From the NCBI RefSeq assembly GCF_900475595.1, contig NZ_LS483397.1, forward strand, positions 95,001 to 159,000: a stretch of 64,000 nucleotides of DNA, in the 5' to 3' direction. Position 1 is the first letter of the stretch, and each line of letters begins with the position of its first letter. The DNA comes from Streptococcus uberis. Its GTDB lineage: Bacteria > Bacillota > Bacilli > Lactobacillales > Streptococcaceae. The notes beneath the pieces are model-generated. The model saw only the letters and a program-made list of their open reading frames with translations, made no database searches and had not been told where the DNA came from. The translations under genes and the position numbers were made by a program. Below, piece after piece: positions 52,206-61,324 of this stretch.

Positions 52206-52667
52206 ATGCCTAAAATGAAAAACGCCAAGCGCAAACACTATGTAGCGCCTTGGTCAGCAGAAAATCCAACTACTGAGCCATTAACTGATGCTTGGAAATG
52301 GCTTGCAGATGGTGTCACAACTGCAGAAGTTGAGAATGACGAAGAAACAGACGACATAGCTTACTACAACGGTGACGGCACACCTGAGACATTGGTTACA
52401 TCTGTTAAGTACGGTTACAGCTTTGAGGGTGACTACATCAAAGAAGATGAAGCGCAAAAAATCATTGCTGATATGCGTTTCTTGACTGGAGACCAACGCA
52501 AGGTGTGGTTTAAGGTCGTTGACCCCGACGGCATGACTCAATATTCAGGAGTTGCCACAGTGTCTGGAATCAAGATCGGTGGCGGTGAGGCTGCTGAATT
52601 TGAAGCCTTTGAATGTACTATCAGCTGGAACACAGTACCTAAACAGTCCGCTGTAGTTGGTGCATAA
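52206..52667 (+). CDS. Major tail (tube) protein
   Basis: The 153-residue protein starts MPKMKNAKRKHYVAPWSAEN and has the strand-rich tail tube pattern (WKWLADGVTTAEVENDEET, SVKYGYSFEGDYI, ending FEAFECTISWNTVP). It is followed by a strong terminator, as usual for this highly expressed gene. Copies would stack to the length set by the tape measure. Confidence 0.85.
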   Translation: MPKMKNAKRKHYVAPWSAENPTTEPLTDAWKWLADGVTTAEVENDEETDDIAYYNGDGTPETLVTSVKYGYSFEGDYIKEDEAQKIIADMRFLTGDQRKVWFKVVDPDGMTQYSGVATVSGIKIGGGEAAEFEAFECTISWNTVPKQSAVVGA

Positions 52668-52675
52668 AACAACTT

Positions 52676-52701
52676 AGGGGAGTTATTGCTCCCCTTTTTT
52701 A
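52676..52701 (+). terminator. Terminator after the tail tube gene
   Basis: AGGGGAG (52676-52682) and CTCCCCT (52689-52695) pair around TTATTG, followed by six T. It likely lets the tube gene be expressed above the tail-assembly genes that follow. Confidence 0.9.
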
Positions 52702-52729
52702 TTTTTGATTTTTAGTAGGAGATAAATAA

Positions 52730-53098
52730 ATGGTAGTAATTAAAAAGCGTAGTAATGTAATTCCAGTCGATTTTGGGGAGTTCAAACTTGAATTTCTAGC
52801 TAACGATAAAAGCATTAAGAAAATGACTGAAGTTGGTAAAAAATTAGAGTCTGAAGGTGCTAAACTATCAGAAACTGTAAATGATGATGACAATCAAGCA
52901 TTTGAATCATTGCACGATTTAGTTAAATTATCATGGACTGAGATTTTTGATGAAAATGCATTTGAAAAAGTTTATAAATTCTCAGAAGGTACAACAATTG
53001 ACTGCATGATTTACTTACTTGAAGCTGTAAATGGGATTATGTCAGAGTGGGAAAAAAATAACAACGGGGATGCGCTTAAAAAATATCTAGGTGACTAA
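52730..53098 (+). CDS. Tail assembly chaperone (gpG-like)
   Basis: The 122-residue acidic, helical protein lies just before the Gp15 and tape-measure genes, where phage tail chaperones are. It contains VDFGEFKLEFLANDKSIKKMTEVGKKL and a helical end. Its stop is one base before the next ATG. I looked for a frameshift fusion to the next gene and found no convincing slippery site. Confidence 0.72.
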   Translation: MVVIKKRSNVIPVDFGEFKLEFLANDKSIKKMTEVGKKLESEGAKLSETVNDDDNQAFESLHDLVKLSWTEIFDENAFEKVYKFSEGTTIDCMIYLLEAVNGIMSEWEKNNNGDALKKYLGD

Positions 53099-53099
53099 T

Positions 53100-53699
53100 A
53101 TGCTTGATTTATCAAGGAAATTGACAGATGAGCTAGTCATTGGTGATGATGTGTACCCAATGAACATAGCTTTTAACAAGGTCTTGAAAGTCATGGAGCT
53201 TATCAATGATGATGAGTTTGACGACATCTACAAGCCTTATTTGGCTATTCAGATATTTACTGATGTTGATTTCACAGAGGTTTTGACCCCTGAACAAGCT
53301 ACGGCTATTTTCAAGCTGATTTTTGAGGAACACATCAGAATAATTCCAGCTAAAGATAGTGCACCAGTATTAGACTTAGCTGGAAATCCAATCAAAAGCA
53401 AGATACGCTCTAAAAGTCAATCAGAGGACGGAGAGCGTCTTTTTAGTTTGAAGTATGACGCTGAGTACATCTACTCATCATTCATGCAGGCTTACGGTAT
53501 TGATTTGATTGACGCACAGAATACGTTGCACTGGAAGAAGTTTAATGCCCTACTTAATGGGTTACCTAGCGATACTAAGTTTGCTGAGGTGCTTAAAATA
53601 CGTTCTTACAAGCCACAGAAAGGCGATAGTAAGAAGTACAAGGAAGGCATGAAACAACTCAAGAAAGAGTATGCACTACCAAATGATTTCGACTACTAG
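53100..53699 (+). CDS. Gp15-family tail protein
   Basis: The 199-residue protein from ATG 53100 belongs to the phage Gp15 family (MLDLSRKLTDELVIGDDVYPMNIAFNKVLKVMELI and the YSSFMQAYGIDLIDAQ... LHWKKFNALLNGLP block). It is always next to the tape measure and likely helps tail assembly. A GTG nine bases upstream is in frame but overlaps the preceding stop. Confidence 0.82.
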   Translation: MLDLSRKLTDELVIGDDVYPMNIAFNKVLKVMELINDDEFDDIYKPYLAIQIFTDVDFTEVLTPEQATAIFKLIFEEHIRIIPAKDSAPVLDLAGNPIKSKIRSKSQSEDGERLFSLKYDAEYIYSSFMQAYGIDLIDAQNTLHWKKFNALLNGLPSDTKFAEVLKIRSYKPQKGDSKKYKEGMKQLKKEYALPNDFDY

Positions 53700-53714
53700 A
53701 GAAAGGGGGTATAT

Positions 53715-56700
53715 ATGGCAGATGGATCAGTAACAATCAAAGTTGATTTGGACGGTTCTGGCGCTCAGTCTGGTGTCAGTAAGTTAAAATCACTTTTTGG
53801 ACAATTAGAAGGAGCAGGCTCAAAGGTTGGGTCTGTTTTTAAGTCGGTTTTAGGAGCTAATATTATTAGTTCGGCTTTAACAGCTGGCATAAGTACTGTT
53901 AATAACGGTATACGTGACATGGCTTCTGAGCTGAACAGTTCTGCCAAAGCATGGAAGACATTCGAAGGTAATTTACAAGCTTTTGGACGATCTCCCGAGG
54001 TCATCAAAGCAGCTAAGAGTGAAATGCAAGACTTTGCTACCAAGACCATTTACTCAGCCTCTGACATGGCTAGTACATACGCTCAGTTAGATGCTGTTGG
54101 GACCAAGAATGTTGGTAGCTTGGTTAAGGCCTTTGGTGGACTTGCAGCCTCAGCAGAAAATCCAGCCCAAGCTATGAAGTCTTTATCTGTGCAAGCTACT
54201 CAGATGGCGGCTAAACCAAAGGTTGCTTGGATGGATTTTAAAATAATGATGGAACAAGCCCCTGCTGGTATGGCTGCTGTTGCTAAAGAAATGGGCATGA
54301 CAACAGCTGAACTAGTTTCAGCAGTAAATGATGGAAAAGTAAAAACTGAAGATTTCTTTGCAGCAATGGAACGTGCAGGTAACTCAGACGCTTTTCAAAA
54401 AATGGCTACTGAGTTCAAAACTGTTGATCAGGCAATTGATGGAGCAAAAGAAAGTCTATCAAATAAGTTGATGCCTGCTTTTGATAAAGTAAATGCATTT
54501 GGTATTAAAGCAATTAACGCCTTATCTTCTGCAATTGATAAGATTAATTTTGACAAGTTAGCTAGCGGTCTCGGAACTTTCTTAGATGGTATCGATATAG
54601 AAGCTGTTATTAACAAGATAGCTAGTACAGTTTCTTCTGCCACATCCAAATTACAACAATTCTTTTCTATTTTTAAAGGGACTGGAGCTGTATCAGCTTT
54701 ACAGTCAGCGTTAGGAGCTGTTGGCAAAGCGATTAGTCATATTGTTTCATCAATAACTGGCAATAAAGAGCAAATAACAAGTTTCGCTACGGCTGTTGGC
54801 GACGCATTTGTTCAGATTTCAGGAAAGATTGAAGATGTTGCTAATTGGATTTCTAAGATTGATCCTGGAGTTTTTAGAAATTTAGTTGCTGGAGTGTTAG
54901 CATTTAATACTGGTTTATTTGCCTTAAAAAAAGGTATCAAAATAGCTACCACCCTAAAATCAGCATTTGATTTTGGTAAAACACTAGTTTCGTTAATAGC
55001 TAATATATTCGGCTTGACCGTTGCACAAGCTGCAAACGCTGGAGCAAGTGCAGCAATGAGTGCAGGAAATACAGCTGTTGGAACAACCGCAAGTGCTGCT
55101 GCTGTATCAGTAATGAAAATGGGAGCTGGAGTGTTAATGGTTGGAGCTGGTTTTCTTTTGGCTGCGACTGGAGTATATGTGCTCGTTCAAGCAGCTTCTC
55201 AATTATCTTCAGCTGGGACTGGTGCTCAAATAGCTATGGTTGCTTTTGCTGCAGGAATTGCTTTATTAGCGGCAGGTGCTACTGCTCTAGCTCCTGCTCT
55301 GACAGCTGGAGCAGTTGGAATACTAGCTTTTGGTGGTGCTATTTTAATGATAGGAGCAGGTATTGCAATTGCATCTGCAGGTATAGCGTTGCTAGCAACT
55401 CAGTTGCCAACTATTGCAACCTATGGACTTAGTGCATCAATTGCTCTTATTTCTCTTTCTGCGGGTTTGCTTTCGGTTGGAGTTGGTGCATTGATGGCAG
55501 GAGCTGGATTGTTAATTGCTGGAGTAGGATTGACAGCTTTAGCAGTTGGAGCTGCATTGGCAGGAGCAGCTACCGTGTTATTAGGAGCTGGATTATTAGT
55601 TGCATCAGCTGGTGTCGCTGCATTTGGTGTAGCTTTAAACATCTGCGCACCTGCGCTTCAAAAATTAGCAAATGCTGTTTCAACAGTCGTAGAAGCTGTA
55701 AGCGGAGCATTTGTTAGTGTATTGAATAGTGTCTCTGGTGTCATCACAAGTATTGGAAATGCTGCACTGAAGGCAGGAACAGGATTTAAGTCTCTTGCTC
55801 AAGGTGTTGTTATGATTACCAATACAAGATTTGGTGATATGGCTGCATCTCTTACAGCAGTTGCAGTTGGTTTAGGTAAAATTGCAGCTAGTGGAGCTGG
55901 TTTGGGAATAGTTGGCTCAAGCATGACACAATTAGCAACAGGAATGACAATGCTTGCAACAAGTTCAACAATGGCTCTTGCTGGAATGACTGGAATATCA
56001 TCAGCTATTACTACGTTACAAGCTTCAATCAGTACAATACCTTCTGTTTTAATGTCGGCATCTGCTAGTTTCAGTACATTTTCTTCACAGATTATTGCTA
56101 GTGCATCAAGTTTATCTGTTGTTAATGCACCTATCGCAATGTTGAAGATGCAAATTATGACAATTACACCAGCGTTAGCAATGGCATCTGCTGGATTTTT
56201 AATGTTTGGAGCACAACTTAGCGTAGTTGCTGCAGCGTTTATCAGAGTTGGTTCAATGGCAGATATGACAGCTACACAGATTAATCAAGTGGCGACATCT
56301 TGTTTACTTGTATCTAGCGCATTTACTTCAATGCAGAGTGCAGTGCAATCAGCTATGCAGGCTATTTTGAGCACTGTTAGATCAGTCGGCTCTCAGATGC
56401 AAGCTGAGGGTACTAGAATTGGTAGACAAACAGCTCAAAATATAGCTAGTGGTATAAATGGTGGCATTGGATCAGCGGCAAGTGCAATGAATGCGTTAAT
56501 GTCAGCAGTGCACTCTGCTGGAATGAGCGGTGTTGGTGCTATGCGTGGTATTGGTGCAATGATTGGCCAAGGTTTGGCTCAAGGTATGTATTCAGCGCTT
56601 GGAGCAGTAACAGCTGCAGCTAATGCACTAGTTGCCCAAGCGGAGAGAGCAGCACAAGCTAAGGCTAAAATTCACTCACCGTCTCGACTCTTTAGGGACA

Positions 56701-57092
56701 ATGTAGGCCGTTATATCGCTCAAGGTATTGCAGTTGGTATTGAGAAAAATACTTCTGATGTAACAGATAGCCTAGCCTATGTTCAAAAAGAGATGTCATC
56801 CTTTAAGTTTGATGTAGAGGACTTAATTGGTTTAGGCAACGGAACATTGTCAAGTCAACTTAAACTTAAATCAAACACTGAGCAATCTATCAAGGCTGAT
56901 CTTACTGCTAAAAAAGAGAAAAATGACAACTTAATCAATAAAGCTCTGGAAATCGCTAAGAAAGCAGTTGAGAAACCAACACATATTGATGTTAACGGTG
57001 AAACTATTGCCACAGCAACGAAAAATGAGACTTACAAAGTCCAAAAAGAAGTTAAAGAAAACATTGATAGGATTGAGGGATTATTTGCATGA
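53715..57092 (+). CDS. Tape measure protein
   Basis: The 1125-residue protein sets tail length. The N-terminal 250 residues have the tape-measure domain (SASDMASTYAQLDAVGTKN, KMATEFKTVDQAIDGAKESL). The middle (about 435-645) is an Ala/Gly-rich hydrophobic stretch able to span membranes during DNA entry. The end has the conserved KAKIHSPSRLFRDNVG and a charged tail. There is no obvious lysozyme or peptidase domain. ATGA overlap with the Dit gene. Confidence 0.92.
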   Translation: MADGSVTIKVDLDGSGAQSGVSKLKSLFGQLEGAGSKVGSVFKSVLGANIISSALTAGISTVNNGIRDMASELNSSAKAWKTFEGNLQAFGRSPEVIKAAKSEMQDFATKTIYSASDMASTYAQLDAVGTKNVGSLVKAFGGLAASAENPAQAMKSLSVQATQMAAKPKVAWMDFKIMMEQAPAGMAAVAKEMGMTTAELVSAVNDGKVKTEDFFAAMERAGNSDAFQKMATEFKTVDQAIDGAKESLSNKLMPAFDKVNAFGIKAINALSSAIDKINFDKLASGLGTFLDGIDIEAVINKIASTVSSATSKLQQFFSIFKGTGAVSALQSALGAVGKAISHIVSSITGNKEQITSFATAVGDAFVQISGKIEDVANWISKIDPGVFRNLVAGVLAFNTGLFALKKGIKIATTLKSAFDFGKTLVSLIANIFGLTVAQAANAGASAAMSAGNTAVGTTASAAAVSVMKMGAGVLMVGAGFLLAATGVYVLVQAASQLSSAGTGAQIAMVAFAAGIALLAAGATALAPALTAGAVGILAFGGAILMIGAGIAIASAGIALLATQLPTIATYGLSASIALISLSAGLLSVGVGALMAGAGLLIAGVGLTALAVGAALAGAATVLLGAGLLVASAGVAAFGVALNICAPALQKLANAVSTVVEAVSGAFVSVLNSVSGVITSIGNAALKAGTGFKSLAQGVVMITNTRFGDMAASLTAVAVGLGKIAASGAGLGIVGSSMTQLATGMTMLATSSTMALAGMTGISSAITTLQASISTIPSVLMSASASFSTFSSQIIASASSLSVVNAPIAMLKMQIMTITPALAMASAGFLMFGAQLSVVAAAFIRVGSMADMTATQINQVATSCLLVSSAFTSMQSAVQSAMQAILSTVRSVGSQMQAEGTRIGRQTAQNIASGINGGIGSAASAMNALMSAVHSAGMSGVGAMRGIGAMIGQGLAQGMYSALGAVTAAANALVAQAERAAQAKAKIHSPSRLFRDNVGRYIAQGIAVGIEKNTSDVTDSLAYVQKEMSSFKFDVEDLIGLGNGTLSSQLKLKSNTEQSIKADLTAKKEKNDNLINKALEIAKKAVEKPTHIDVNGETIATATKNETYKVQKEVKENIDRIEGLFA

Positions 57093-58531
57093 GTGAGTTA
57101 ACAGTTAAATTTAATAATGTTGATTTGTCACCATTTTTTAGAGTGGTTGACATTGACAGAGCAAATCAAGATGAGATTGTTCTCACTGTAAAAATGAAGA
57201 CATCAGACAGTCGCAGTATGCAACAAAAAAAACGTGAATTACGCAAGATTGTGATGACTGATAACTATTATGAACTAATTTTCAGTGATGAACCTGAGTT
57301 AATGTACTATGCCAGAGTTGTTGAAAGATTTGATGAGTCAAATGGGATTTCATGGTTTCAAGATGTCAAAATCAAATTTCAAACGCTTGATGGCTATGCA
57401 TACAGTACAAGTTATGAAGATATACCATCTGACAAGATAACGACAGCCAACAACATCATCACAGTTGATTTTGATAATCAGGGCACAGCACTAGCTTGCC
57501 CGATTATTGAAATGACTAATAATGCCGATAATGGATTTGTAGGGATTGCTACTGACAATAGCAGCCTTGAGATTGGCAATGTTGAGGAAGTTGATACTGT
57601 AACCGCTCAAAATTCAGAAATGATGGTTAATTTCAAGCCATTTAATGCTAATTTGATGTTATCATCTGGAACTCAGAGGGTAGGTATCGCCAATGACAAG
57701 TATCAATCGCTAACAGGAACGCTTGGAATTGTCAAACGAACAAATGGTATCTCTGATGTTGATTGGCTTTATCTTGCAAACTCTGGGACAGAAACCAATA
57801 CACTTAACGGGCAATCATTGACCTATTCAGCAAAAGCTGATGTCAATGGTGAGGTTGGGACATTGTTCGACACGATTTATTGGCGTCAAGTGTTTCACAC
57901 TGGTTTATTGCCTCAAAAATCGGCAATTAAGGTTTGTGTATCTGATGAAAATGGCAATTTCTTGTACGGTGTTGAGACTATCAAGAGATCTAACTCAAAT
58001 ATCGCAGAATTTAACTGTATGATTGCAAATCCTAACAATCCCGTTGGTTATGACATGGTTAGACGCTCAACATTCTTGGCTAGTCATATCCTGAACGAAA
58101 ATCCGTTTATGAACTCAAATGGACATATGGCAATGTATAGAAATGATGATGTAATCACATTTTACGAGAGAGGGTATACAAAGCATCAATCCGATTATCT
58201 GAAAGGCAAGAAGAGCGCTAAAGTGCATGTATTTTTACTTAAATACAAAGGTAGTCAACAAGTGACAGACATGTTCATTAGTGATTTTATGTGGCAAAAA
58301 CATCACGTTCCCGTAATTTTGGACGTTCCAAACAGGTATCCTAATAATGTAAATATTATTTTTAACAATGAGATTGGCAAAGTTACAGTTGATGGCATGC
58401 CAGAAAGCACAGTTTTAGGGTCAGAATATATCAAGTTGCCACCTGGAAAATCAACTATGAAAATGCATTTTTCAAGCTTTTTGACGACATTGCCAACGGT
58501 TAAAGTCAAGTATAGAAAGAGGTTTAGATAG
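57089..58531 (+). CDS. Distal tail protein (Dit)
   Basis: The 480-residue Dit hub protein has the N-terminal part (about 1-150, FRVVDIDRA and VRKELRKIVMTDNYYELIF-like strands) typical of Dit. At 480 residues it is longer than the 250-residue classical form; the middle region (about 190-380) may be an inserted carbohydrate-binding module, as in evolved Dits (inference). It joins tube and Tal. Confidence 0.82.
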   Translation: MSELTVKFNNVDLSPFFRVVDIDRANQDEIVLTVKMKTSDSRSMQQKKRELRKIVMTDNYYELIFSDEPELMYYARVVERFDESNGISWFQDVKIKFQTLDGYAYSTSYEDIPSDKITTANNIITVDFDNQGTALACPIIEMTNNADNGFVGIATDNSSLEIGNVEEVDTVTAQNSEMMVNFKPFNANLMLSSGTQRVGIANDKYQSLTGTLGIVKRTNGISDVDWLYLANSGTETNTLNGQSLTYSAKADVNGEVGTLFDTIYWRQVFHTGLLPQKSAIKVCVSDENGNFLYGVETIKRSNSNIAEFNCMIANPNNPVGYDMVRRSTFLASHILNENPFMNSNGHMAMYRNDDVITFYERGYTKHQSDYLKGKKSAKVHVFLLKYKGSQQVTDMFISDFMWQKHHVPVILDVPNRYPNNVNIIFNNEIGKVTVDGMPESTVLGSEYIKLPPGKSTMKMHFSSFLTTLPTVKVKYRKRFR

Positions 58532-61311
58532 TGCAAATAACGTTTTATGACAAAAATATGCATGAGACGGCAGTTGCTGATAATGCATTATTAAATGCTA
58601 TCAAAATTAATAAAGCATCCTTGACCTCATTTTTTGAAGAGTCTACACATCAGGTTGAGTTTGAATTTTCAAAGGAAAGCGGTGAATGGTGGGGTATCAA
58701 GGAAAATGGTTATCTTGCATTTAGATTTTTAGGTGATTTCTTTAGATTTTCAATTGTTAAATTTAAAGAAAATGCCAAATCAAAAACCATTTCAATAATT
58801 GGTGATTATTTCAATCTTGAAATGTTAAGTGAAAATTGCTTAGCTTATGAAAATCAACCAGCTAGGACAATTGTTGAACATTTAACCGCAATGGAGTTTT
58901 TTCCATATGCCAATTTTGAAATTGGTGTGAACGAACTAGCAACAAGTAAGAAAACCCTCAAATATGAGGGTGAAGATGTTAAGTACAAACGTTTGATATC
59001 AATTATCAACAATTTTGGCGGTGAGTGTGAGTTTGAAATCAAGCAAAAACGTAATGGCCAATTTGATAAGCTGATCCTTAACATTTATAAAGCCAATGAT
59101 GGTGTGAACTATCAGGGTGTTGGCCGAAATAGACGGGATTTTGAAATCACGATTGACAACTCAAATGATGTCAGCCGAACTTTTGATATGACTGATATTA
59201 AAACAGCCATTGAACCTATTGGCAAAGATGGATTGAGGCTTGGTAATCGTGGCACAGTTTGGAAAAACGAGCAAGGTCAAACTGAGTTTTATCAAAAAAA
59301 TAATCGCATCTATGCACCGATAGCTGCTGAAAACATGCCAAAAGTGCTAGATATAGATGATTACTTGCTATGGAAATTAAACATTGATACTGATGATGTC
59401 GCAAAACTTGAGTCTGAGGGGTTGAAGTGGCTAAAAAATGTTTGTTACGGCAAAGAAACTATTGAAGTTACAGGGTCATTTGATGTCAGAGTTGGCGACA
59501 CTGTAATTCTCAACCACAAAGGGATTGGTCGTTATGGCATCTTAGGATCATTACGAGTGATGAAGATTACTTGGAATTTGCTAACAGGTACAAACGAAGT
59601 CACATTTTCTAATTTCAAACGTTTAGCATCAAAAATTTCAGCTCAAGGTTTAGCATTACAAGACACAATTGAGAGTCCTGCTAGCTATGACATCGCATTT
59701 AATACGACAGCTGGAACAGTATTTAAAAACAATACAGGTGTATCAACAGTATCATTCAATTTCAAAAAGAATGGTTTGGATGCTGCTGTAATTGGTCAAA
59801 GATGGTATTCAGGAACTCAACTATTATCAACAGGTTTAGAATTCATGGTCAAACCTGCTAATTTAACCAATGATTTATTGACATTGAGATTAGAGGTTGA
59901 TGTTACAACTGGAATCACATTCAGCAAAGAAATCACTTTCTTGAATGTAAATGATGGTGCAAAAGGTGATACAGGTAATGGGGTTGTATCAACTGAAAAT
60001 TATTATTTAGTATCAGCTAGCAAAACAGGTATCTCCTCAACGACTGTTGGATGGGTTAAAGGTACTCCTCAAATTGCAACAGTGATAAATAAATATCATT
60101 GGCATTATCATGTTGATATATACAGCAATGGCACTAGAAAAGAAACTACTCCTGCAATTATTGGTATTTATGGTGATAAAGGTACTGACGGTGTCACATA
60201 TTATCCTCATACTGCTTATGCAAATAAATCAAAAGATATTTTCTACGATTCACTACCTAGTTTTGCTAATTTACCTGGTTATCAAGGGGCATTGGTTTCA
60301 TCAGTTCCTGAAAATGGTGCTTATAAGATAACTACTACCGGCGGAACTCATGTTTTGAAAACATTCGTTGGAATAAATGGTACATCTGGAAAGGCTTTGT
60401 GGACAATTGTCAGGTTAAAAAATACACATTCAACAAATAACCTAAGACTTGTCTTTAATGGCATAGGTGATGGTACGGTACTTAATGGTAGTTTTCCGAC
60501 AATAGTAATAAAACCAGGCGAAGAATATTTTTTCATGAAGTCTGGAGTTGCTAGGAGTGATTACGATTTTATTCAGATAACTTTCCAAAGTGACTCTGCT
60601 GATAAAGATTTAGCTTTTACTTTGTATGAAGCTTCATTTTATAATTCCTCTCCATTTGTAAATTTTTCGTTTGTGCCTAATAATCATGATTTTCTTGGTT
60701 ATTATACTGATGCATCAGTTAATGCAAGCACAGATATTACAAAATATAACTGGAATAAAACAAAAGGCGCATTAGACGAAGCACAGGTTGCTGAAATGAA
60801 CAGCAAGATTGACACCAAAGCAGATGACGCTTTAACCCAAGAGCAACTAAATGCTCTCAATGAGAAAGCAGGTATTATACAAGCTGAACTAGATGCTAAA
60901 GCTAGTGCTGACACATTGGACAACTGGATTAAGGCTTACCAGGACTTTGTAAAAGCTAACGACGCAGCAAGAGCACAGGCTGAAAATGATTTGATTTCAG
61001 CCAGTCAGCGTGTCTCTACTATAGCTAAAGATCTTGGGGAACTCTCTGACCGTTGGAATTTCATTGATACCTACATGAGCTCATCAAATGAGGGTTTAGT
61101 TATTGGTAAGAATGACGGTAGTTCAAGTATGTTGTTTAGCCCTAATGGTCGTATTTCTATGTTTTCAGCAGGGGTAGAGGTTATGTATATCTCTCAAGGC
61201 GTTATTCACATTGAAAATGGTATTTTCTCAAAAACCATCCAAATTGGACGCTTTAGAGAAGAACAGTATCACCTAAATCCTGACATGAACGTTATCAGGT
61301 ATGTAGGTTAG
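58531..61311 (+). CDS. Tail-associated protein (Tal), prophage tail endopeptidase family
   Basis: The 926-residue baseplate protein has a Prophage_tail/Tal N-terminal region (about 1-370, ending VTFSNFKRLASKISAQG). It is followed by Ig-like strand-rich modules (about 385-480), a likely carbohydrate-binding module (about 560-725), a coiled segment (about 745-830) and a strand-rich end near the fibre. GTG start overlaps the Dit stop. It probably contacts the cell surface together with the DUF859 fibre. Confidence 0.83.
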   Translation: MQITFYDKNMHETAVADNALLNAIKINKASLTSFFEESTHQVEFEFSKESGEWWGIKENGYLAFRFLGDFFRFSIVKFKENAKSKTISIIGDYFNLEMLSENCLAYENQPARTIVEHLTAMEFFPYANFEIGVNELATSKKTLKYEGEDVKYKRLISIINNFGGECEFEIKQKRNGQFDKLILNIYKANDGVNYQGVGRNRRDFEITIDNSNDVSRTFDMTDIKTAIEPIGKDGLRLGNRGTVWKNEQGQTEFYQKNNRIYAPIAAENMPKVLDIDDYLLWKLNIDTDDVAKLESEGLKWLKNVCYGKETIEVTGSFDVRVGDTVILNHKGIGRYGILGSLRVMKITWNLLTGTNEVTFSNFKRLASKISAQGLALQDTIESPASYDIAFNTTAGTVFKNNTGVSTVSFNFKKNGLDAAVIGQRWYSGTQLLSTGLEFMVKPANLTNDLLTLRLEVDVTTGITFSKEITFLNVNDGAKGDTGNGVVSTENYYLVSASKTGISSTTVGWVKGTPQIATVINKYHWHYHVDIYSNGTRKETTPAIIGIYGDKGTDGVTYYPHTAYANKSKDIFYDSLPSFANLPGYQGALVSSVPENGAYKITTTGGTHVLKTFVGINGTSGKALWTIVRLKNTHSTNNLRLVFNGIGDGTVLNGSFPTIVIKPGEEYFFMKSGVARSDYDFIQITFQSDSADKDLAFTLYEASFYNSSPFVNFSFVPNNHDFLGYYTDASVNASTDITKYNWNKTKGALDEAQVAEMNSKIDTKADDALTQEQLNALNEKAGIIQAELDAKASADTLDNWIKAYQDFVKANDAARAQAENDLISASQRVSTIAKDLGELSDRWNFIDTYMSSSNEGLVIGKNDGSSSMLFSPNGRISMFSAGVEVMYISQGVIHIENGIFSKTIQIGRFREEQYHLNPDMNVIRYVG

Positions 61312-61324
61312 AAAGGAGTGATTT

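Noticed and set aside
53060-53110. Programmed frameshift joining the tail chaperone to the Gp15 gene
   Set aside because: The Gp15 frame would need a +1 or -2 shift, and the A-run at the end of the first gene does not make a standard slippery heptamer in its frame. The second gene has its own ATG.
55421-55642. Minus-strand frame rich in Ala, Pro and Asn inside the tape measure gene
   Set aside because: It mirrors the Ala/Gly-rich repeat of the tape measure in another frame and has no ribosome site.
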